Positions 1-7,920 of a DNA stretch of 26,151 bases are shown in pieces. A program made the translations under genes and the position numbers. The notes under the pieces were generated by a model, which did not search any database, was not told where the DNA came from, and saw only the letters and a program-made list of their open reading frames with translations. This DNA comes from a virus: IMG/VR virus record IMGVR_UViG_3300030430_002890, positions 1 through 26,151 of that record, one strand, 5' to 3'. The first letter of the stretch is position 1. Each line of letters begins with the position of its first letter.

Positions 1-80
1 CCATGACAAAAACCGATACACTTTTTTGGGGTTTTTGCCCCCCCCTAGCAGCCCCAGGAAGCGGGTTTTGAGGAAATACC
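1..80. other. Leader before TerS with homopolymer tracts
   Basis: Short stretch upstream of the first gene. It holds six T (22-27), four G (28-31), five T (32-36) and a run of eight C (38-45). The segments at 8-14 and 30-36 are complementary and could pair. An SD-like AGGA at 71-74 sits 6 nt before the TerS ATG. No convincing sigma-70 promoter is visible. If the genome is circular, this would be part of a divergent intergenic region between the minus-strand pair at the other end and the packaging operon. Confidence 0.4.
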
Positions 81-413
81 ATGGACGGAGAACAGACCCC
101 ATTGGACTGGGCCACAGGCCGTGTTCAAAAATTGATTGCATCTAGGGCCAGTTGGTCCCCAGCTGAAAAGCTGATGCTGAGCCAAATGCAAGAAGCGTTG
201 GCCGACTGGGAACAGGCCAGAAGAATCCTGCAAACACAGGGCATGATCACAGAAGGCAGTCAGGGCCAGCCGGTGCCCCACCCAGCCCAGGCAATCAAAG
301 TAGCTCAGGCAGATCGGGTTTCCAGGTGGCTGCGGCAGCTGGGCCTGTTGGATGATGCGGCTGATGTGCTGGATGAATTAGATGAAAACAAAAAGCGGAT
401 GCTGGGGCTGTGA
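81..413 (+). CDS. terS: Terminase small subunit, P27-like
   Basis: A 110-residue protein that probably recognises phage DNA and recruits the large terminase to start packaging. The central segment with 'G.Q.VPHP' followed by a long helix and a 'LGLLDDAADVL' stretch fits the phage P27 small-terminase pattern, in which a conserved His-Pro is followed by helices ending in a short 'lGL...R' motif. The length is normal to slightly short for that family. The ATG has SD sequence AGGA 6 nt upstream. The stop codon overlaps the ATG of the next gene by one base (TGATG), so translation is probably coupled. Family assignment is by motif and by position before TerL. The subfamily is less certain than the role. 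Confidence 0.75.
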   Translation: MDGEQTPLDWATGRVQKLIASRASWSPAEKLMLSQMQEALADWEQARRILQTQGMITEGSQGQPVPHPAQAIKVAQADRVSRWLRQLGLLDDAADVLDELDENKKRMLGL

Positions 414-1150
414 TGGTGCAGACCAAGGTGCCACCACCATTCAGTTTCTACGGCGGCAAACACAGGATTTCAGGCAAATATCCAGAGCCAACCACAGATG
501 TGATTATTGAACCATTTGCTGGTTCAGCGGGCTATTCCTGTCGGCATGGCCATGGCAGGCAGGTCATTCTGTTTGATGCTGACCCTGTGTTGTGTGAAAC
601 CTGGCAATGGCTTATTGATGCCAATTTTGATGATGTGATGGATTTGCCATTGTTGAATGATGGTGAAACTGTTGATGTGATTGAATCACCTGGTGCCAGG
701 AATGTTGTGGGTTTCTGGGTGAACAAAGGCTGTTCCAAACCGGCAAAACGCAAATCATCCTGGGTGCTGGGCATTGGTGATGTTTCCTATGTTTGGGGCG
801 CTAAATGCAGGCAGCGTTTGGCTGAGAATGTCCACCATTTCAATACCTGGCAAATCCACAACATAGGATTTGAACACATCCCCAGTGAGTTCTTGCAAAC
901 CAGGGCAACGTGGTTTATTGATCCCCCATACCAGGGAAAGCAAGGCACCCACTATTCATGCGGTTCACAGGGTATTGATTACAACCAACTGGGCAAGTTT
1001 TGCAAATCATTGGCTGATCAGGTCATAGTGTGTGAATCATCAAACGCAACCTGGTTGGATTTTGAACCACTGTGTGAATTGAGCGGTGCAGCCAAATCCG
1101 GGGATGGTAGGAAAAAATCCATTGAATGTGTCTGGACAAAACACGTTTGA
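413..1150 (+). CDS. D12-class N6-adenine DNA methyltransferase
   Basis: A predicted DNA adenine methylase related to Dam and D12-class enzymes. Visible motifs are an N-terminal 'SFYGGK' near residue 15, the AdoMet-binding 'EPFAGSAG' near 33-40, an acidic 'FDADP' after the next strand, and the catalytic 'DPPY' near 170. The order is that of the alpha-type D12 family (binding motif first, catalytic motif later). At 245 residues it is compact, so the target-recognition part is small. The start is ATG 413, which overlaps the TerS stop; a GTG at 410 is the alternative. The 3' end overlaps the start region of TerL. Placement between terminase subunits suggests modification of phage DNA around packaging or protection from host restriction, but no specificity can be read from the sequence. 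Confidence 0.85.
   Translation: MVQTKVPPPFSFYGGKHRISGKYPEPTTDVIIEPFAGSAGYSCRHGHGRQVILFDADPVLCETWQWLIDANFDDVMDLPLLNDGETVDVIESPGARNVVGFWVNKGCSKPAKRKSSWVLGIGDVSYVWGAKCRQRLAENVHHFNTWQIHNIGFEHIPSEFLQTRATWFIDPPYQGKQGTHYSCGSQGIDYNQLGKFCKSLADQVIVCESSNATWLDFEPLCELSGAAKSGDGRKKSIECVWTKHV
1108..1124 (+). promoter_or_regulatory. SD and TTG start proposed for TerL
   Basis: SD-like AGGA at 1109-1112 is followed 9 nt later by TTG at 1122. The other in-frame candidates (GTG 1086, ATG 1104, GTG 1128) lack a well-spaced SD. TTG starts with a good SD also occur at 2753, 18680 and 22286 in this window, which makes this choice reasonable. The site lies inside the 3' end of the methyltransferase gene. Confidence 0.45.
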
Positions 1151-2762
1151 ACCACCCACTGACCTGGCAGGGTATGACCCCACCAGGGATGCTGATGGGT
1201 TTGTGTTTGACAGTGAAAAGGCCCAACGGGTTGTTGGGTTTTTTGAAGCATTCCTGAAACACCAAAAGGGTTTGGAAGCTGGCAAGCCATTCACCCTGTT
1301 GCCCTGGCAGCGTGATTTCCTAGCAACCCTGTTTGGCTGGGTGGATGCTGACGGGCGGCGGCGGTATCGGCGGACCTGGTTGGAGATCCCAAGGAAAAAT
1401 GGCAAATCAACATTGTCCAGCGGGCTGGGTTTGTATCTCCTCTTTGGTGACGGTGAACAATCGGCTGAGGTTGTCAGCGCTGCGGGTGACCGTGACCAGG
1501 CTGCAATTGTGTTTGATGTTGCAAAGGGCATGATTCAGGCTGATGGGATGTTGTCCAAACTGGCACAGGTGTACCGGCGTGAAATCAAATACCCCAGGAC
1601 CAACAGCGTTTTCAAAGTGATTTCATCAGACGCTGGCACAAAGCACGGCATGAACATTTCAGGTCTGATTGCAGATGAAGTGCATGTGTGGCCCAACCGT
1701 GATTTGTGGGACACACTCCATACAAGTATGGGTGCCAGGGCGGCACCATTATCCATTGCAATCACCACAGCTGGACACAGCAGAACATCAATTGCCTGGG
1801 AACAACATGATTACGCATTAAAGGTGCGTGATGGCACAATCAAAGATGAACGGTTCCTGCCAGTGGTGTATGCGGCACCAGAGGGTTCAGATTGGACAGA
1901 GCCAGAAACCTGGCACATTGCCAACCCAAGTTTGGGCCAGTCAATCAGCCTGGACTATTTGGAACAGGAATGCAAACGGGCCAAAGAGGTGCCAGGGTAT
2001 GTCAACACGTTTCTGCGTTTGCACCTGAATGTTTGGACCGAACAGCAAACCAGATGGTTGCCAATGGACAGCTGGGATGCAAGCGGTTCAGAGATAGATC
2101 CAGGAAAGCTAGATGGGCAAGAATGTTGGCTAGGCGTAGACCTTGCCACCACCCAGGACACTACATGCGTGGCAGCCGTTTTCCCAGGCGCTGATGGCAC
2201 CATCACAGTGTTGCCACATTTCTTCTTGCCCAAGGACAACATTGAAGCCAAGGAACGGAATGACAGATTGCCCTACAGAGCCTGGTCCAGTGAAGGGCAC
2301 ATCACCCTGACCCCAGGCGTGGTGACGGATTACAGCTACGTTGAGGCCAAAATCATGGAGCTGGTTGAACGGTACAAGGTTCAAGAAGTGACATTGGACC
2401 GTTGGAATGCAACAGACATTTCCACCAGGCTGAGTGAACAGGGGGCCAATGTGACCTGGATTGGCCAGGGGTACAGATCATTGTCAGCCCCATCAAAGCG
2501 GCTGGAAGAATTGGTGTTGTCTGGCAAGCTGATTCATGGGGATCACCCCATCCTGCGGGCACAAGCAGCCCAAGTGATGATTGAGACAGACCCAGCTGGG
2601 AACATCAAACCATCAAAGAGGGCAAGCGGATCAAAGGCCAATTCCGAACGGATTGATGGGATTGTGGCCCTGGTGATGGGCCTGGGACGTTGTATGGATT
2701 CAGGTGAATCCAAAACCAGCGTGGATGATGTTTACACTGACAGGGGATTGCGTTGGCTTTAG
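1122..2762 (+). CDS. terL: Terminase large subunit (ATPase and nuclease)
   Basis: The packaging motor and DNA-cutting enzyme, docking on the portal. Numbered from TTG 1122, the ATPase has Walker A-like 'PRKNGKST' near residues 90-97 and Walker B 'LIADE' at 182-186. The RNase H-like nuclease domain has 'GVDLA' (Asp 340), 'TLDRW' (Asp 426) and 'RIDGIVAL' (Asp 512) as the likely metal-binding residues. The 546-residue length fits HK97-type (Terminase_1, YmfN-like) large subunits. The start is uncertain by up to 36 bases. The last ten bases overlap the portal gene, whose SD (AGGGG 2742-2746) lies within this gene. Confidence 0.95.
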   Translation: MNVSGQNTFEPPTDLAGYDPTRDADGFVFDSEKAQRVVGFFEAFLKHQKGLEAGKPFTLLPWQRDFLATLFGWVDADGRRRYRRTWLEIPRKNGKSTLSSGLGLYLLFGDGEQSAEVVSAAGDRDQAAIVFDVAKGMIQADGMLSKLAQVYRREIKYPRTNSVFKVISSDAGTKHGMNISGLIADEVHVWPNRDLWDTLHTSMGARAAPLSIAITTAGHSRTSIAWEQHDYALKVRDGTIKDERFLPVVYAAPEGSDWTEPETWHIANPSLGQSISLDYLEQECKRAKEVPGYVNTFLRLHLNVWTEQQTRWLPMDSWDASGSEIDPGKLDGQECWLGVDLATTQDTTCVAAVFPGADGTITVLPHFFLPKDNIEAKERNDRLPYRAWSSEGHITLTPGVVTDYSYVEAKIMELVERYKVQEVTLDRWNATDISTRLSEQGANVTWIGQGYRSLSAPSKRLEELVLSGKLIHGDHPILRAQAAQVMIETDPAGNIKPSKRASGSKANSERIDGIVALVMGLGRCMDSGESKTSVDDVYTDRGLRWL

Positions 2763-4666
2763 CAGATTTCATCAGGACCATCATCAGCCCCAAAGCTGAA
2801 CAACGGCACACATTCAAACAGCCGGACAAATGGAGTTTCCTGGGCAACCCATCGGGTGCTGGGGTTGAAGTATCTGAACAGACAGCCCTGAGCCTGTCAG
2901 CGGTTTACAGCTGCGTACGGATCATTTCAGAATCATTGGCGGCATTGCCACTGGTGACCTACAGAAACACGGATGATGGCAGAAGGCAGGCGGATGACCT
3001 GCCCATATACGGCATCCTGCGTGACCAGGCAGATGAAAACCTTACAGCGTTTATGCTGTTTGAAACCCTGATCAGCCATGCCTGTACCTACGGCAACGGG
3101 TTTGCCTACATCACCCGCAACGGGCGTGGTGAGGTGACAGCCCTGACCCCAGTGGACCCTAGGAACGTGGAAGTGAAAATGACCACATCCGGGCGGGTGG
3201 CATATGAGTTCACCACGGGCCAGTTCCAGGGGGCATGGACATCTGACCAGGTGTTGCACATTCGGGCGCTGGGGCCATTGGGTTTGGTGGGATATTCACC
3301 CATTGGTTTGGCACGGGAAACCATCGGTTTGGGGATTGCGGCTGAACAGTATGGGGCCAACTGGTTTGGCAACAGCGGCACCCCATCGGGCATCCTGAGT
3401 GTGCCAGGCAAACTGTCTGATGAGGCGTTTGGCAACCTGCGGCGGAGTTGGGAAAAGCTCCACAAGGGCGCTGGCAATTCAGCCAGGGTTGCCCTGTTGG
3501 AAGCTGGTATTGATTTCAAGCCAATCAGCGTCAACCCGAATGATGCACAGTTCCTGGAAACCAGACGGTTCCAGGTTGCTGAGATTGCGCGTATTTTCCG
3601 GGTCCCACCATCCATGTTGGCTGACCTGGAGAATGCTGGCAGCTACGGTTCCATTGGTGAGCTGAACAGGGCGTTTGTGGTTCACACATTGACCCCATGG
3701 GCACGGCGGATTGAATCAGAAATCAAATCCAAATTGCTGCCAACCACGGGTGGCGTGTTTGCTGAATTCCAGTTTGACCATCTGTTGCGTGGTGATTTGG
3801 ATTCCAGATTCAAGGCATACCAGACGGCACGGCAGGCTGGGTTCCTGTCTGTCAATGACATCCGCAAAATTGAAAACCTGGACCCGATTGGTGGCAACGG
3901 TGATTTGTACCTGTCCCCATTGAACATGGAGGCATTGAAACCTGGTGATGCCCCAGAGCCAATGCCCATGGAGGATGAACAGCGGGCGCTGCCAACTGTG
4001 GATGTGGTGGCCCTGCGGGATGCTGCCAGGGGTAATGCCAAAGCCAACTGGGAACGGGCGCTGAACACCATTGCCCAGGCTGAGGTGAATGCAGCCCAAC
4101 GCCAGCTGGACCGTGAACCAGGCAAGGTGGCTGAATGGGCTGAAAAGTTTTATGAAGGGGAATACCAGCGGTTGGCGTTCAGACAGATCCTGCCAGCATT
4201 GACTGAGCTGGGCAACCAGTTGTCAAACATCATGGGTGATGAGTTGGGGCGCAACCCTGGCCAACTGAGTGTTGAAGCGTTGGAAAACATGGCACGGCGG
4301 TTTGCCACCAGGCGTTCACGGCGTTCAGCCCAAAGCATTGTGGCATCGGAAAACCGTGATGGTGTGATTGCCAGCTGGGCCAACGGTGCCCATTCCACAG
4401 ACATCATTGATGATGAAATGAGGCGGGCCGAAGGCAGCATTGTCCTGGAGCTGTACCGGCAGGCCGGTGTGAACCAGGTAGTTTGGCGGGCGCTGGGCAC
4501 CAATGCCCCAGTGAGCCTGGACGGTGTGACCGTCAAACCTGGTGAACCATTCATCCTGCGTGGCCAAACTGTGACATACACAGATGGCACAACCTATGAA
4601 CCCAGAACGGACATCAGACACAGCCCAATCAAAACTGGTGATGTGTCAATCATTCAGGCAGTTTGA
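2753..4666 (+). CDS. HK97-type portal with MuF-like C-terminal extension
   Basis: Residues about 1-400 form the portal, the dodecameric ring through which DNA enters the capsid. Typical HK97-portal segments are 'SAVYSCVRIISESLA' (49-63), 'YGNGFAYI', 'VGYSPI' and 'VPPSML...YGS'. Portals of this class are usually about 400 residues. Here a further 230 or so residues follow, ending in 'AEGSIVLELYRQAGVNQVVWRALG' and '...DIRHSP', which resembles the Mu gpF-like minor head (capsid morphogenesis) domain. The Cys residues usual in that domain are not seen. The TTG start is forced: an in-frame stop lies at 2738-2740 and SD AGGGG is 6 nt upstream. The stop overlaps the next gene (TGATG). The portal call is firm; the extension call is moderate. 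Confidence 0.93.
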   Translation: MALADFIRTIISPKAEQRHTFKQPDKWSFLGNPSGAGVEVSEQTALSLSAVYSCVRIISESLAALPLVTYRNTDDGRRQADDLPIYGILRDQADENLTAFMLFETLISHACTYGNGFAYITRNGRGEVTALTPVDPRNVEVKMTTSGRVAYEFTTGQFQGAWTSDQVLHIRALGPLGLVGYSPIGLARETIGLGIAAEQYGANWFGNSGTPSGILSVPGKLSDEAFGNLRRSWEKLHKGAGNSARVALLEAGIDFKPISVNPNDAQFLETRRFQVAEIARIFRVPPSMLADLENAGSYGSIGELNRAFVVHTLTPWARRIESEIKSKLLPTTGGVFAEFQFDHLLRGDLDSRFKAYQTARQAGFLSVNDIRKIENLDPIGGNGDLYLSPLNMEALKPGDAPEPMPMEDEQRALPTVDVVALRDAARGNAKANWERALNTIAQAEVNAAQRQLDREPGKVAEWAEKFYEGEYQRLAFRQILPALTELGNQLSNIMGDELGRNPGQLSVEALENMARRFATRRSRRSAQSIVASENRDGVIASWANGAHSTDIIDDEMRRAEGSIVLELYRQAGVNQVVWRALGTNAPVSLDGVTVKPGEPFILRGQTVTYTDGTTYEPRTDIRHSPIKTGDVSIIQAV

Positions 4667-6426
4667 TGGCAACAGATTTTCCCCAATCCGGTGATGATGA
4701 ACCAATCAGCCTGGGCAATTCCAGATTTGATGTGTTTGATCATGATTACGCTAGGGATTTGAAACGCAACCACCCAGATATCTGGGGCGCTGGTGGCAAC
4801 ATCCGTGGGAATGAAGCGTTTGAAATTTGGAAGCGGGCTGAACGTGGTGTGAGTTCCCCAGCCGTGTTGGCATGGATCAAAGAGCGTGAAGCCTGGAGCG
4901 CCAGGCATTTTGAAGATGGCAAGCAATTCCAGGATGCTGACCTGGGGCCAAACCTGTCCAATGTTGCTGGCATTGTTGCCCAGGTGAAATGGGGCACGGT
5001 TGGTGTGCTGGGTGAATCCAGAATGAAGGCCGTATTGGATCAGCTGAAGGAACGGCGTGAAACACGGGCTGACCTAGCAGATATTGAACCAGGTTTGTTT
5101 GTCAGGTGGCGGGCTGAAAAAGGTATCTACACCGGCGTGGTGGATGAGGTTGTGACATCCGGCATGGCCGAGTTTGGTGCAGAATCCATGGACACTGATG
5201 ATGTTGGGCCAGTAGCAATCATCACAGTGTTTGTGGAAATGAATGATGACCTGATTGAAACAGACAGGCAAGTGGGTGTGCCTGTGGTGGATTTGGACCT
5301 GGTGGCAGACCTGGGTGACGGATCAGAAGAACAGCGGCAGGTGACCGGCAACGTCAAAGTTGCATTGGAACGCAAGCTGGAAGAACACAATGATGAACAT
5401 GGGGATGATGCCAGGAAGCGGGCCACCATGTCCATGTTGGAACAAGTGTTTGAACGTGGTGTTGGGGCATACAAAACCCAGCCCAGTTCAGTGCGCCCAA
5501 GCATCCCCAATGCAGAAGCATGGGCCTATGCACGGGTGAATTCATTTCTGTATGCCCTGGCCAATCTGAAGTTCAGACGGGGCAAGCATGACCTAGATTT
5601 GTTGCCCAGCGGGCACCCAGAATCAAGTAAGGATGAACGTATGAGTGATGAAAAACGGGAACGTGTTGGTGTGGATCAATACACCACTGAGGATGAAGCA
5701 ATGGCACGGGCTGATGCCCTGGGGTGTGATGGCACCCACAGCATGACTGTGGACGGTGAGACCATCTATATGCCATGTTCAAGCCATGCGGCATATCAAT
5801 CTGTGACTGGTGGCAGCGGTGGTGGCGGTGGCGGCTACAGCCGATCAGCCCCAGCAGAAAAGCTGGAACGCCGTGCCCACCAGGAAGTCAAGTTGGAATC
5901 TGGTGACACAGCTGACACGATTGTGGGCTACGCAAGTGTTTTTGATTCAGAAAGCCGTGACCTGGGTGATTTTGTGGAATACATCAAGCCAGGTGCGTTC
6001 ACCAGGGCAATCAATGAACAGCATGATGTGCGGGCGCTGGTGGACCATGACCCCAAGATGATTTTGGGCCGGACCAAATCCGGCACCCTGCGTTTGTCCC
6101 AAGATGAACATGGGTTGCGCACAGAGATTGACATTCCCCACACAACGGTTGGCCAGGACACTTTGGAATCAATCAGGCGTGGTGATTTGGATGCCATGAG
6201 TTTTGGATTTGTTGTGCGGGATGATTCATGGGAAGAGCGTGACGGAAAAACGGTGCGGGAAATCCGTGACCTGGATTTGTTTGATGTTTCCGTGGTCAGC
6301 TTCCCTGCCTATGAGGACACAACCGTGGCTGTGCGTGGTTTGAAGCGTGAAGCTATGCGGCGGGATACACCCAAACCTGAAATGTTGCGGCTGTATCTGC
6401 GGATTTCAGATGGGGTTGCCGAATAA
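4666..6426 (+). CDS. HK97-family prohead protease with long N-terminal extension
   Basis: The C-terminal part, about residues 415-555, is the capsid maturation protease: 'VGYASVFDSESRDLGDF', 'IKPGAFTRAI', 'LVDHD...LGRT.SGTL', 'MSFGFVV' and 'LFDVSVVSFPAYEDT'. His 461 and Ser 512 are the likely catalytic residues. The extension includes a charged region with 'DYARDLKRNHPDIWGAGGNIRGNEA', a possible small barrel near 'GLFVRWRAEKGIYTGVVDEV', a 'WAYARVNSFLYAL' segment near 290 and a 'TTEDEAMARADALGC' segment. A glycine-rich linker (GGSGGGGGG) precedes the protease. Ordinary HK97-type proteases are roughly 200 residues, so this 586-residue protein is a multi-domain version. The ATG overlaps the portal stop. 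An internal start at 5641 may give a short form. Confidence 0.92.
   Translation: MATDFPQSGDDEPISLGNSRFDVFDHDYARDLKRNHPDIWGAGGNIRGNEAFEIWKRAERGVSSPAVLAWIKEREAWSARHFEDGKQFQDADLGPNLSNVAGIVAQVKWGTVGVLGESRMKAVLDQLKERRETRADLADIEPGLFVRWRAEKGIYTGVVDEVVTSGMAEFGAESMDTDDVGPVAIITVFVEMNDDLIETDRQVGVPVVDLDLVADLGDGSEEQRQVTGNVKVALERKLEEHNDEHGDDARKRATMSMLEQVFERGVGAYKTQPSSVRPSIPNAEAWAYARVNSFLYALANLKFRRGKHDLDLLPSGHPESSKDERMSDEKRERVGVDQYTTEDEAMARADALGCDGTHSMTVDGETIYMPCSSHAAYQSVTGGSGGGGGGYSRSAPAEKLERRAHQEVKLESGDTADTIVGYASVFDSESRDLGDFVEYIKPGAFTRAINEQHDVRALVDHDPKMILGRTKSGTLRLSQDEHGLRTEIDIPHTTVGQDTLESIRRGDLDAMSFGFVVRDDSWEERDGKTVREIRDLDLFDVSVVSFPAYEDTTVAVRGLKREAMRRDTPKPEMLRLYLRISDGVAE
5628..5643 (+). promoter_or_regulatory. 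Internal SD and ATG inside the protease gene
   Basis: TAAGGA at 5628-5633 is followed 7 nt later by an in-frame ATG at 5641. This would give a 261-residue product starting 'MSDEKRERVGVDQYTTEDEA' and containing the whole protease domain, close in size to stand-alone HK97-type proteases. The SD is better than that of the full-length start at 4666. Nested head genes with internal starts are known (lambda C/Nu3). That this one is used is inference. Confidence 0.5.
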
Positions 6427-6442
6427 AAGAACAACCCTCCTG

Positions 6443-6480
6443 GGCTGGGTTGGGGCAACCTGATTCAGCCTTTTTGTTTT
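6443..6480 (+). terminator. Intrinsic terminator before the capsid gene
   Basis: GGCTG (6443-6447) pairs with CAGCC (6466-6470). Inside it, GGTTG (6448-6452) pairs with CAACC (6456-6460) around a GGG loop, with a five-base bulge on the 3' side. Nine T in ten bases follow (TTTTTGTTTT, 6471-6480). The shape fits a Rho-independent terminator, probably partial, placed 17 nt after the protease stop codon. Confidence 0.65.
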
Positions 6481-6607
6481 GGGAATCTGCCAACGGGCAG
6501 TGGGGCCAACTGGCCATCCGGTTTCCAACGCCACAGGTGCCATTGTCTGTTGATGGTGGTGCGCTGAAACCTGTTTTTTTGTTTCACGTTTCAAAAGGAA
6601 AAACACC
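6481..6607 (+). promoter_or_regulatory. Structured leader of the capsid gene
   Basis: This non-coding stretch holds three potential hairpins: CTGCC/GGCAG at 6487-6500, GGCC/GGCC at about 6504-6515, and TGAAAC/GTTTCA at 6565-6586 with a T-rich loop, followed by a second copy of GTTTCA at 6588-6593. The capsid SD AAAGGA at 6595-6600 precedes the GTG by 7 nt. No good sigma-70 promoter is seen, but the upstream terminator implies either readthrough or an unrecognised promoter here. Confidence 0.4.
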
Positions 6608-7807
6608 GTGAACATCAATTCTCTGAAGGAAAAGCGCGCTGCCCTGATTGCAAAGCAGCGTGAAATCTTGGATGCCAACAAAGACGCATCCGCATTGTCT
6701 GCCGATCAAATGGAATCATTTGAAGGCATGGAATCTGAAGTGCGTTCCATTGAAAGCCGCATCAAGCTGGAAGAGCAAACCGCCCAGCGTGAAGCTGAAA
6801 TGGCTGACATTGTTGTGAAGGCTGAAGAAGCTGAACACCGTGGTGAAATCACCACCGAGTCAGAAGAATACCGCACCGCGTTCATGAAGCGTTTGTGTGG
6901 TGAACCAATGTCCGGCGCTGAACAGCGTGCATTGTCCATTGGTTCAGCCGGTGCTGGTGGCAACCTGGCCACCACCGCTGTCAGCCAACAAATCAGCCAG
7001 TTGCGTGAGGAAGCAAACTTCATGCGGCAAATCGGCACGGTCACCCAAGTCAGCCAGAAAACCGCATTTGCAACTGAATCCAGCATTGGTTCAGCCGCAT
7101 ACGGTGCTGAGGGTGCATCCATCTCCGAGTCTGATCACAGCTTTGGCCAAGTGACCATGAACCCAGTGCGTCTGGGCCGGATCATGAAGGTTTCTGAAGA
7201 GCTGTTGAATTACACCGGCACCTTCAGCGCTGCCCAGTTGGAAGCTTACATTGCATCCAGCTTTGCACGTTCATTTGCCACCGCTGAATTGGCAGCATTC
7301 TTGACTGGTGACAACAGCAATGCACCACGGGGCATTTTTGACAATGCCACATCTGGTCTGACCGCTGCCAGCGCCACCGCTGTGACGGGTGATGAAATCA
7401 TTGACCTGTTCTACAGCGTGGCTGTGGATTACCGCATGGCACCAACCGCCAACTGGATTGTTTCCCCAGAAGCAGCCAAGGCAATCCGCCAGCTGAAAAA
7501 CCCAGTGACCACCAGCGGTTCATTGAATTACCTGTGGACCCCAGGTTTGGGTGCGGCACCTGACACCCTGTTGGGCAAGCCGGTGTATGAGTCTGACAAC
7601 GTGGATGCGTTGGCGGCAACCAAGAAGCCGATTCTCTTTGGTGACACCAGCTACTACCAGATTGTGGATTTCGGCGGGTTTGAATTCAGCCGATTGGATG
7701 AGCTGTTTGCGGCCAATGGCCAAGTTGGTGTGCGTGGCATTGCGTTCAATGACGGTGAGTTGTTGAACACCGCTGCCTGTAAGGTCATCACCATGGCATC
7801 ATCCTGA
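6608..7807 (+). CDS. Major capsid protein, HK97 fold
   Basis: This 399-residue shell protein has the typical precursor layout. Residues about 1-105 are a charged, coiled-coil-rich delta domain ('SLKEKRAALIAKQREIL') that acts as internal scaffold. The mature part follows, with 'GGNLATTAVSQQISQLREEANFMRQIGTV', 'RIMKVSEELLNYTG', 'LTGDNSNAPRGIF' and 'LGKPVYESDNVDALA...ILFGD'. By analogy with HK97, the protease encoded just upstream should cut near residues 107-110 ('QRALSIGS'); the exact site is inference. GTG is the start, with SD AAAGGA. The gene is bracketed by intrinsic terminators at 6443-6480 and 7835-7862, so its transcript level may be set separately from its neighbours. Confidence 0.96.
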   Translation: MNINSLKEKRAALIAKQREILDANKDASALSADQMESFEGMESEVRSIESRIKLEEQTAQREAEMADIVVKAEEAEHRGEITTESEEYRTAFMKRLCGEPMSGAEQRALSIGSAGAGGNLATTAVSQQISQLREEANFMRQIGTVTQVSQKTAFATESSIGSAAYGAEGASISESDHSFGQVTMNPVRLGRIMKVSEELLNYTGTFSAAQLEAYIASSFARSFATAELAAFLTGDNSNAPRGIFDNATSGLTAASATAVTGDEIIDLFYSVAVDYRMAPTANWIVSPEAAKAIRQLKNPVTTSGSLNYLWTPGLGAAPDTLLGKPVYESDNVDALAATKKPILFGDTSYYQIVDFGGFEFSRLDELFAANGQVGVRGIAFNDGELLNTAACKVITMASS

Positions 7808-7816
7808 TCTCAGGAT
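7801..7816 (+). repeat. Inverted repeat over the capsid stop codon
   Basis: ATCCTGA (7801-7807) and TCAGGAT (7810-7816) are perfect inverted copies separated by two bases. The first arm includes the capsid stop codon. It could form a small hairpin at the 3' end of the coding region, 18 nt before the main terminator stem. Confidence 0.45.
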
Positions 7817-7834
7817 TGACAATTTGAACAGATG

Positions 7835-7862
7835 GGGCACCCTCCGGGGTGCCCTATTTTTG
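7835..7862 (+). terminator. Strong intrinsic terminator after the capsid gene
   Basis: A perfect 8-bp stem GGGCACCC (7835-7842) / GGGTGCCC (7847-7854) with a TCCG loop is followed by TATTTTTG. It sits 27 nt after the capsid stop and should end or strongly attenuate head-gene transcripts. Confidence 0.88.
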
Positions 7863-7920
7863 TCTGAGGGCTGTTTTTTGGGCATCCTGAAAAAAAATGT
7901 GGAAAATTTGCCCAAGAGGG

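Noticed and set aside
1-80. Promoter for the packaging operon or a cos site
   Set aside because: No adequately spaced -35/-10 pair and no symmetric cohesive-end-type site could be shown. The homopolymer runs alone are not evidence.
1018-1531. Minus-strand frames over the methyltransferase and TerL start
   Set aside because: Shadows of two genes with clear catalytic motifs.
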